The notes beneath the pieces were generated by a model. The model did not search any database, had not been told where the DNA came from, and was given only the letters and a program-made list of their open reading frames with translations. Source: Grimontia celer (lineage in GTDB: Bacteria > Pseudomonadota > Gammaproteobacteria > Enterobacterales > Vibrionaceae). Taken from it: 64,000 nucleotides of DNA. Position 1 is the stretch's first letter; each line of letters begins with the position of its first letter. Below, piece after piece: positions 58,739-64,000 of this stretch. The stretch lies in NCBI RefSeq assembly GCF_900055185.1, contig NZ_FIZX01000001.1:930001-994000 (forward strand), written 5' to 3'. The position numbers were made by a program, and so were the translations under genes.

Positions 58739-59623
58739 TCAGCGATTGGCCGGTTTTCGCGTTTCCCAATGGGTAATAAAGAACACCGCAGCAACAATGA
58801 TCGCGGCGCCAAGCCAGAGTCTCCCCGGCGGTACCCAACCAAATACCAGAAAGCCGAATAGAACATTCAGTGGCAGTTTTGCATGGTCAAATGGTTGTAC
58901 GAAAGAAGCATCCGCCACGGCGTAAGCCTTGGCAATTGCCCACTGAGCCAGTGCGGTCAACAAGCCAGCCCCCAAGAGCATCAACCAAACAGTTTGACCG
59001 CTTGGCATCGTCCAATCAGGCGCTGCCAACAGAATGTTGAATGGCGTAATCAGCAATAGAAGATAAACAACCATGGTGGTTGGTGAATCGTCGTGCGACA
59101 GCTTTTTCACCATCAGTGAATAAGTGGCCCAGAAGAAGGCTGCACCCACTGGCAGGAGTGTTGCCCAGTTAAAATCGTCAGCCCACGGCTCCAGTATGAT
59201 CATGGCACCAACAAAACCGCTTAAGGTTGCAAACCAACGGGCAGGACCCACTTTCTCACCGAGGAAAAGACCTGAGCCAATGGTGGCAAACAGCGGTGAA
59301 GTCATCAGAAGCGCAATGCCTTGCCAGATTGGGACAGGATAAGCTAGTGCCCACAGCCAGAGTTGGATACCGATGACCGAGAAAAAGACACGCAGGCAAT
59401 GCATGCCAAGGTGATCGGTTTTCAATGCCTGACGGATTCCCATGGTTTTCAGCCAAGGGAGCATGACAATCAGTGCGATGAAATACTGGACAAATGCCAC
59501 TGTGGTAGAAGGCAGCTGCATTTTGAAGCTCACATACTGCGCGAGGCTGTTAACCATTGCGAAGCATAGTCCGGCGGTAAGCATCCATGTGGCGCCAAGA
59601 ATAGGATTGTGTTGTTGGCTCAT
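58739..59623 (-). CDS. EamA/DMT family transporter
   Basis: 294 residues with about ten helices in two EamA repeats; GATWMLTAGLCFAMVNSLAQY opens the first and AAFFWATYSLMVKKLSHDD the second. The order and the short basic tail are standard for RhaT-type permeases. It may be an S-adenosylmethionine or amino acid exporter; the substrate cannot be read. No strong ribosome site precedes the ATG at 59623. It stands between cdd and purT with terminators on both sides, so it is transcribed alone. Confidence 0.85.
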   Translation of the reverse strand: MSQQHNPILGATWMLTAGLCFAMVNSLAQYVSFKMQLPSTTVAFVQYFIALIVMLPWLKTMGIRQALKTDHLGMHCLRVFFSVIGIQLWLWALAYPVPIWQGIALLMTSPLFATIGSGLFLGEKVGPARWFATLSGFVGAMIILEPWADDFNWATLLPVGAAFFWATYSLMVKKLSHDDSPTTMVVYLLLLITPFNILLAAPDWTMPSGQTVWLMLLGAGLLTALAQWAIAKAYAVADASFVQPFDHAKLPLNVLFGFLVFGWVPPGRLWLGAAIIVAAVFFITHWETRKPANR

Positions 59624-59692
59624 GTGCGTGTAGGAAATAGAAAAAGTGTTCCGATACTAGCGAAAAAAACGTGCTTGGGAAGGGGTAAACGT

Positions 59693-59722
59693 AAAAACGC
59701 CGGGATTATCCGGCGTTTTTTG
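59693..59722. terminator. Bidirectional terminator after cdd
   Basis: AAAAACGCCGG and CCGGCGTTTTT pair around a GATTAT-type loop, with A and T runs on both sides. Confidence 0.87.
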
Positions 59723-59744
59723 ATTTAAGTGCTTCGGCCGTACA

Positions 59745-60632
59745 TTAAATCGCGAGGTAACCCAAAGGAATATCTGGGTTTAACGCTTCAAGCATTGCCT
59801 GAGTGTCTTGAAGGTGGCTGTTGTTGGCATTGGCTGTTTCAACCAGAACTACGTCCTGAATATCAGCCAGAGGCGTATTTGCCAGGTTCATTAAATTCAG
59901 TGCGACCTGAAGCGGAGGTAAACTCGGATTAAATGCGGCATTTTCCGCATACATGCCTGTGTAGACATTTCCTTTGGTATCGCGAATCGCAATACCACTC
60001 AGGTTGCGGGTGTACGGTGCATGGCTTCGGTTGGTCGCATCTACTGCAGCTTGGATGAGCTCATCGTCTTCCTGCGCTGTGAGGCCATGATTAACCGGAG
60101 CGAGCAACGGCTGATCAATACCAAGGTCTGACGGACCAAATGCTTCTGGCAGGTAGCTGTGCAGTAGTTTGGCGTCACGCTCAGGTAATTGAACTTCTAG
60201 CGACTCCGCTCCTTTCAATTCGTTCATGAACTGACGGCAGTGGCCGCAAGGGCTGTAGTTGATGGTAATGTCAGTGAGTTGAGTTTCGCCTTTCAGCCAA
60301 GCATGGCTGATAGCCGATTGCTCTGCATGAACAGATTGATTGAGCTGAACACCTTCGTATTCCATGTTAGCACCAAGATATAGGCGGCCAGTTTGGCCAC
60401 GCACAATCGCGCCAACATAGAACTTTGAAATTGGGGCAACAGAATAAGCAGCGGCAATTGGCAACAATGCAACGCGCGCTTCGGCATCTGAAAGGCCAGT
60501 TTCTTCAAGCAGCGCTGCAAAGTCCTGAGCGCTGATTGTGGCATCAAATTCGGGTGCAGAGACAATCTTAGTCACTGCTTCTTTGAACGGAGTAGGTAAA
60601 GCTGCAATTGCTTCCTGAACGCTAGCTCGCAT
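59745..60632 (-). CDS. cdd: Cytidine deaminase
   Basis: 295 residues from the ATG at 60632 (MRASVQEAI), with GGAG seven bases before; the open frame to 60719 crosses the CRP site and is rejected. Two-domain zinc enzyme of the enteric type: H102-A-E104 and C129-G-H-C132 bind zinc and carry the catalytic Glu, the same numbering as in Escherichia coli. It deaminates cytidine and deoxycytidine in nucleoside salvage. It follows lrgA-lrgB, as yohJ-yohK-cdd in Escherichia coli, but has its own CRP-controlled promoter. Confidence 0.95.
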   Translation of the reverse strand: MRASVQEAIAALPTPFKEAVTKIVSAPEFDATISAQDFAALLEETGLSDAEARVALLPIAAAYSVAPISKFYVGAIVRGQTGRLYLGANMEYEGVQLNQSVHAEQSAISHAWLKGETQLTDITINYSPCGHCRQFMNELKGAESLEVQLPERDAKLLHSYLPEAFGPSDLGIDQPLLAPVNHGLTAQEDDELIQAAVDATNRSHAPYTRNLSGIAIRDTKGNVYTGMYAENAAFNPSLPPLQVALNLMNLANTPLADIQDVVLVETANANNSHLQDTQAMLEALNPDIPLGYLAI

Positions 60633-60691
60633 GTTCGCTCCAATGCTCGTGTTATGGGAGAGTATTCTAAAGCTAACTAGGGCTAAATTGA

Positions 60692-60707
60692 TGTGATCAT
60701 GATCACT
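60692..60707. promoter_or_regulatory. CRP site of the cdd promoter
   Basis: TGTGATCATGATCACT matches TGTGA-N6-TCACA with one mismatch. A minus-strand -10, TAGAAT at 60669-60664, puts the start near 60657 and the site centre near -42, a class II activator position. This agrees with CRP activation of cdd in Escherichia coli. Confidence 0.85.
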
Positions 60708-60713
60708 TAAAAA

Positions 60714-60737
60714 GTGCAATGGATTCTGTCATTGCAC
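60714..60737. promoter_or_regulatory. CytR-like operator next to the CRP site
   Basis: GTGCAATG and CATTGCAC are a perfect 8-bp inverted repeat with an 8-base spacer, six bases from the CRP site. They contain the TGCAA core of CytR octamers. CytR bound beside CRP is the known repressor of cdd. A weaker CRP-like TTTGA-N6-TCAAA lies at 60771-60786, inside the end of lrgB, and could be the second CRP site. Confidence 0.5.
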
Positions 60738-60781
60738 AAATTAGGGTGAACTCACATGATTTCGATTTCATTTGAGATAGG

Positions 60782-61471
60782 TCAAAATCCCGTGTAATTA
60801 ACAATATAAACAATAACCGGATAGATGAAGGGCGCGAGAATGGTCGTGATGATGCCGCAAATGACCAAGGCCAGAGAACTCATTGCGCCTTCCTGATAAT
60901 TGCTCTCAGCGGCCTTCGCGGTCCCAATAGCATGCGAGACTGCGCCAATGGATAATCCTCTCGCCAGTGACGACTTAACTTTCAGCGCATTTAAAAGTGG
61001 ATATCCAATCAATGCTCCGAAAAGTCCAGCAATCACAACCAGAGCTGCTGTAACGGCTGGTATACCGTCGATATGGTCAGCGGTGCTCAATGCAAAGGGT
61101 GTTGAAACCGACTTGGGTAAAACGGATGCCGCAATTTGCAGATCGCCACCTAACCAAACTGCAATCAACGAGCCCAAAACCATAGAAGCAATACTTGCAA
61201 GGGTGCAGGTAATCAAAATGGTTCGCCAGTGCCGATGGATGACATGCATCTGTTCATAAAGCGGGTATGCCAGTGCAATCACTGCGGGTCCCAGCATAAA
61301 GTTAATGACTTTGTTCTGGTCAAAGTAGATTTGATATGTGTCGCCGCTGTAAATCACCATTGGCATTAATACCATCAGGCTCAGTAGCAATGGATTAAAT
61401 ACTGGGTGACGCAGTTTCAGCGCGATCTGTCTGGCGATGGCGTAGACGATCAATGTTGCGATGATCCACAT
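60782..61471 (-). CDS. yohK: LrgB/CidB family membrane protein (YohK)
   Basis: 229 residues with several hydrophobic helices. FMLGPAVIALAYPLYEQ, SVLPKSVSTPFALS and GAVSHAIGTAKAAE are LrgB hallmarks. With LrgA it belongs to the holin-like or pyruvate/three-carbon transport group; the exact role in gammaproteobacteria is unclear. It follows lrgA after three bases and precedes cdd. The Escherichia coli order yohJ-yohK-cdd is kept. Confidence 0.92.
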   Translation of the reverse strand: MWIIATLIVYAIARQIALKLRHPVFNPLLLSLMVLMPMVIYSGDTYQIYFDQNKVINFMLGPAVIALAYPLYEQMHVIHRHWRTILITCTLASIASMVLGSLIAVWLGGDLQIAASVLPKSVSTPFALSTADHIDGIPAVTAALVVIAGLFGALIGYPLLNALKVKSSLARGLSIGAVSHAIGTAKAAESNYQEGAMSSLALVICGIITTILAPFIYPVIVYIVNYTGF

Positions 61472-61474
61472 TGT

Positions 61475-61819
61475 TCAGTTTTCTTCCCTTTCTCTATCCA
61501 ACCATTTTGCCATGACTACTAATACAACCAGTGAACTTAAAATCGTTGCGCCTAATAGGGGCAGCGAGTCAGATATCAGCAGCGTAAAATGATCCATTAG
61601 CCCCATGCTGGCTGGAATAAAGAACAATGGCATGACCATGATGAGCAAGGTACAGGCACCTTTGACCCATCGACCGGGAACGATACCTGTGGTCAGACTG
61701 ACGAAGAGCAGCAGCATGCTGACGATACTGCTGGGAAAAGGCAGATGTAGAACTTCAGTGATGAGGCTGCCAATCGCGTAATAAAATGCTATCAGCGCGA
61801 ATCCAATTAAGTAGTTCAC
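61475..61819 (-). CDS. yohJ: CidA/LrgA family membrane protein (YohJ)
   Basis: 114 residues with about four helices. LPFPSSIVSMLLLFVSL and LLIMVMPLFFIPASMGLMDH are LrgA signatures. It is slightly shorter than Escherichia coli YohJ. It is translated just before yohK, three bases apart, and the two are thought to form one membrane complex. No clear promoter motif was noted in the 135 bases before it. Confidence 0.9.
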   Translation of the reverse strand: MNYLIGFALIAFYYAIGSLITEVLHLPFPSSIVSMLLLFVSLTTGIVPGRWVKGACTLLIMVMPLFFIPASMGLMDHFTLLISDSLPLLGATILSSLVVLVVMAKWLDREREEN

Positions 61820-61907
61820 GTTTTAGGCTCGACTGGTTAGAAATATCGACATTCTAATACGAGTCGGGATATGAAACCTTGTCCAATTCGAGGAAGATCA
61901 CACTGAA

Positions 61908-61942
61908 AACAAAAAACGGTAGCTTAAGCCACCGTTTGTTTT
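61908..61942. terminator. Terminator of the ToxR-like gene
   Basis: AAACGGTAGCTT and AAGCCACCGTTT pair at 11 of 12 positions, and a T run follows on the minus strand. Confidence 0.8.
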
Positions 61943-61954
61943 TGATCAGTCAGT

Positions 61955-62464
61955 TCAGATGAAGTAAACGACGCTGGCCGCAACAGCCACCATCACTGCG
62001 ACTGTGGCGATGAAAATATGGGCGTTTCTGGGATTTGGTTGTGGTTCGGCAATAGCTTCATCAATGTTGATGTCGAGTTCGTCTGGCTCGGAAGGGTCGG
62101 GTGGGAGCTCATCCTGTTTTTGATATGTTTTCTGAGGAAGAGCAATTCGATAACCATGGTCGCCGACAACATCCAACGGAAGCACTTTCTCACCTTGTCG
62201 GTAAGATTTAGCGAGCAAAGCGCAAATACTGTTTTGATGCTGAGAGAAGGATGAATCTGGCAGTGAAGTCGCTGTGTAGAGCACTCTTGCCGAAAGTACT
62301 TCGCCCGCATGGTAGCAGAGCATCTCTAGCAATCGACATTCTTCATAGGTCAGTGTCGTGACAGTCCTGTCACGCCAATACAGGGAACGGCTCTCGGGTT
62401 CGAAATCCACATCTGAAAATCGGTAGCAGCGACTGTTGACCTTTGTGACCATCTCATTTTCCAC
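61955..62464 (-). CDS. ToxR-like winged-helix protein with C-terminal membrane anchor
   Basis: 169 residues from a GTG at 62464; an ATG at 62452 is equally possible. The first ~100 residues are an OmpR/ToxR-type winged helix: YRFSDVDFEPESRSLYWRD, TLTYEECRLLEMLCYHAGEVLS, and the wing VVGDHGYRIALP. An acidic Pro-rich linker (PPDPSEPDELDINIDEA) leads to one hydrophobic helix, IFIATVAVMVAVAASVVYFI, which ends the protein. Unlike ToxR, CadC or TcpP it has no periplasmic domain. It probably is a membrane-held regulator whose partner senses the signal. Target genes are unknown. Confidence 0.85.
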   Translation of the reverse strand: MENEMVTKVNSRCYRFSDVDFEPESRSLYWRDRTVTTLTYEECRLLEMLCYHAGEVLSARVLYTATSLPDSSFSQHQNSICALLAKSYRQGEKVLPLDVVGDHGYRIALPQKTYQKQDELPPDPSEPDELDINIDEAIAEPQPNPRNAHIFIATVAVMVAVAASVVYFI

Positions 62465-62520
62465 ACGGCAATCTCTTATAAGAAAAGTGTGGACTCAAAT
62501 CACAGAAATTCAAATGAAAC

Positions 62521-62540
62521 GCACCTGAAAATACAGGTGC
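62521..62540 (-). terminator. Possible terminator after sbcB
   Basis: GCACCTG and CAGGTGC pair around AAAATA, but only a weak T-rich stretch follows on the minus strand. Confidence 0.5.
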
Positions 62541-62585
62541 GTAAAACGAACGTCACACGGTAAACGCTTGATCTATCGCGAGAGC

Positions 62586-64000
62586 CTAGGAAACCAGCGA
62601 TTCGACGTAGTGATAAACCGATTTAAGAATCTTAAATTTTTTATCATCACTTTGGTTTGCTTCAGCTAGCGCTTCGAGATTTGCCATATAAGCAGGCAGT
62701 TCTGCCTCAAAATAATCACGGCGATGCATGTGCCATTTTTTCTGTTCGCTGTCACTCAATGTGGATGGGTAATTACGCGCACGGAAGCGGAACAGAAGTG
62801 GTTTGATGCGATCATCAGAAACCTGAATATCTAATGCTGCCAGATTCTCTGGTTTGGTCTGGCGAATGATGTCCATTGTCGAACGATCGGACGGGGAGAA
62901 GAAGCCGTCATACAGAGCCGCATCAACATTGCCGGAAGACTGGTAATCCGGCTTTTCCGCATAAAGCGCGACAAGCTTTTCTCGCACTTCAGGGTTTGCC
63001 TGAAGCTTTTTCAGGTTATCCAGACACTGTTGGCGATCAATACCTAATCGCGCAGCGTCTTCAGGGCGAAGGGTTTTTGCTTCAGCCAATACCGGGCACT
63101 TGTTGATATGGATGAGTTTGATAGGCGCTGGCAATTCATCTGGTGCTAGGTCTGAGTGTTTGGTGTACAAACGTTCACGAAGCGCATCGGTGTCCAAATC
63201 AAACAATGGCGATGGGTCTCGCGCTAAGTCAACCGCAATCACGGCGTTCTTGTTCTCAGGGTGCCATGCGACTGGAACAATCCAGCTTGTGTTACCACGC
63301 TCAGTGCCAAACATACCTGAAACATGCACCAGCGGCTTCATGGAAACCACATCAATCAGAGGTGTCAGCTTGTTTTTGTTGCGATAGGTGTAGAGATAAT
63401 CAAACAGACGTGGCTGGGCAGTTTTCAGTTTCTTTGCCATTTCTATGGTGGCGTGAACATCTGCCATCGCATCATGCGCATTGCTGTGTTCGATGCCATT
63501 CGCCACAGAAAGATGCTCCAACTTAAAACTGATACTGCCTTCACTGTTTTCCGGCCATTCAATCCCTTCAGGACGGAGCGCATAAGCTGCGCGCATGGTA
63601 TCCAGTAAGTCCCAACGCGAGTTACCGTTCTGCCAGCTCCAGCCGTAAGGGTCAAAGAAGTTGCGGTATAGCGTGTAGCGCGTTACTTCATCATCAAAGC
63701 GGATGTTGTTATAACCCACAGCACATGTACCTGGCACTGAAAGCTGCGCGTGAATTTTGGCAATAAACTCAGGTTCTGGCAGACCTCGACTGATCGCGGT
63801 TTGGGGCGTAATGCCTGTAATCAGGCAAGCTTCTGGTTGTGGCAGATAATCATTTGGCGGCTGACAATAAATGACCAACGGTTCTCCAATGATGTTGAAT
63901 TCTTTGTCTGTTCTGACGCCCGCAAATTGGCAAGGGCGATCGAGGGCAGGGCTGGTTCCAAAGGTTTCATAATCAAAGAAGAAAAAGGTGGGTTCGCTGG
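62586..64000 (-). CDS. sbcB: Exodeoxyribonuclease I, 5' end cut by window
   Basis: 470 residues are visible; the frame stays open to the window edge and perhaps five to eight N-terminal residues are missing. The DEDDh exonuclease start FFFDYETFGTSPALDRP is present, with the catalytic Asp and Glu, followed by GYNNIRFDDEVTR and HDAMADVHATI, and a C-terminal helical region. It digests single-stranded DNA 3' to 5' and is involved in repair and recombination. It lies next to the lrgA-lrgB-cdd set as in Vibrio cholerae. Confidence 0.95.
   Translation of the reverse strand, partial: SEPTFFFFDYETFGTSPALDRPCQFAGVRTDKEFNIIGEPLVIYCQPPNDYLPQPEACLITGITPQTAISRGLPEPEFIAKIHAQLSVPGTCAVGYNNIRFDDEVTRYTLYRNFFDPYGWSWQNGNSRWDLLDTMRAAYALRPEGIEWPENSEGSISFKLEHLSVANGIEHSNAHDAMADVHATIEMAKKLKTAQPRLFDYLYTYRNKNKLTPLIDVVSMKPLVHVSGMFGTERGNTSWIVPVAWHPENKNAVIAVDLARDPSPLFDLDTDALRERLYTKHSDLAPDELPAPIKLIHINKCPVLAEAKTLRPEDAARLGIDRQQCLDNLKKLQANPEVREKLVALYAEKPDYQSSGNVDAALYDGFFSPSDRSTMDIIRQTKPENLAALDIQVSDDRIKPLLFRFRARNYPSTLSDSEQKKWHMHRRDYFEAELPAYMANLEALAEANQSDDKKFKILKSVYHYVESLVS

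Noticed and set aside
1-64000. tRNA, rRNA, prophage, integron or transposase genes
   Set aside because: Read through on both strands; no rRNA-like conserved blocks, tRNA-like cloverleaf, integrase or transposase protein was recognised. A covariance-model tRNA scan was not possible here.

Overview
The window is about 64 kb of gene-dense chromosomal DNA from a gammaproteobacterium, almost certainly a member of the Vibrionaceae. The orders csiV-mfd-PilZ-lolCDE, comEC-msbA-lpxK-ycaR-kdsB, elyC-cmoM-mukFEB and lrgA-lrgB-cdd, together with DUF2982 and DUF2062 proteins, an OlsF-type acyltransferase and a sulA with a LexA box, fit that family. Enterovibrio, Grimontia or Photobacterium are plausible by gene flavour, but the genus is inference. 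I see no rRNA, tRNA, CRISPR array, prophage or transposase gene.

Layout. 1-7.5 kb: a truncated DUF6279 lipoprotein, ycfP, ndh behind a promoter whose -35 is covered by a perfect FNR box, a CHASE-GGDEF-EAL protein, a GNAT and csiV. 7.5-15 kb: mfd and a PilZ-like gene on the minus strand, then lolCDE on the plus strand. 15-21.7 kb: DUF2062 divergent from comEC, followed by the lipid A and KDO genes msbA-lpxK-ycaR-kdsB. 21.7-24 kb: a secreted NylB-like serine hydrolase divergent from a LysR regulator. 24-32.4 kb: elyC divergent from cmoM-mukF-mukE-mukB. 32.4-46 kb: a looser accessory stretch (chemoreceptor, GNAT, racemase, aldo/keto reductase, REC-EAL protein, EamA transporter, MarR regulator, and an iron operon of imelysin, di-heme oxidoreductase, imelysin lipoprotein and DUF1513 under a Fur box). 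46-52 kb: ldtD, mepK, olsF, an LpxH-like phosphoesterase and gloC. In Escherichia coli mukB, ldtD, mepK and gloC are consecutive, so the accessory stretch appears to sit inside an old conserved block. 52-64 kb: DUF2982, a Lys/Ala-rich winged-helix protein, an unknown small gene, an APC permease, sulA, tpm, purT with two overlapping PurR boxes, an EamA transporter, cdd with CRP and CytR-like sites, lrgB, lrgA, a tail-anchored ToxR-like regulator and sbcB, which is cut by the window edge.

Envelope biogenesis is the main theme: lipoprotein export (LolCDE), lipid A and KDO (MsbA, LpxK, KdsB), peptidoglycan (CsiV, ElyC, LdtD, MepK) and ornithine lipid (OlsF). Regulatory sites readable in the DNA are FNR (ndh), Fur (imelysin operon), LexA (sulA), PurR (purT) and CRP (cdd). 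Two non-coding elements with inverted ends (1556-1731 and 42173-42440) look like non-autonomous repeats; the second lies inside the iron operon. The least understood parts are that iron operon, the ToxR-like regulator, and several clean palindromes near genes of unknown function.
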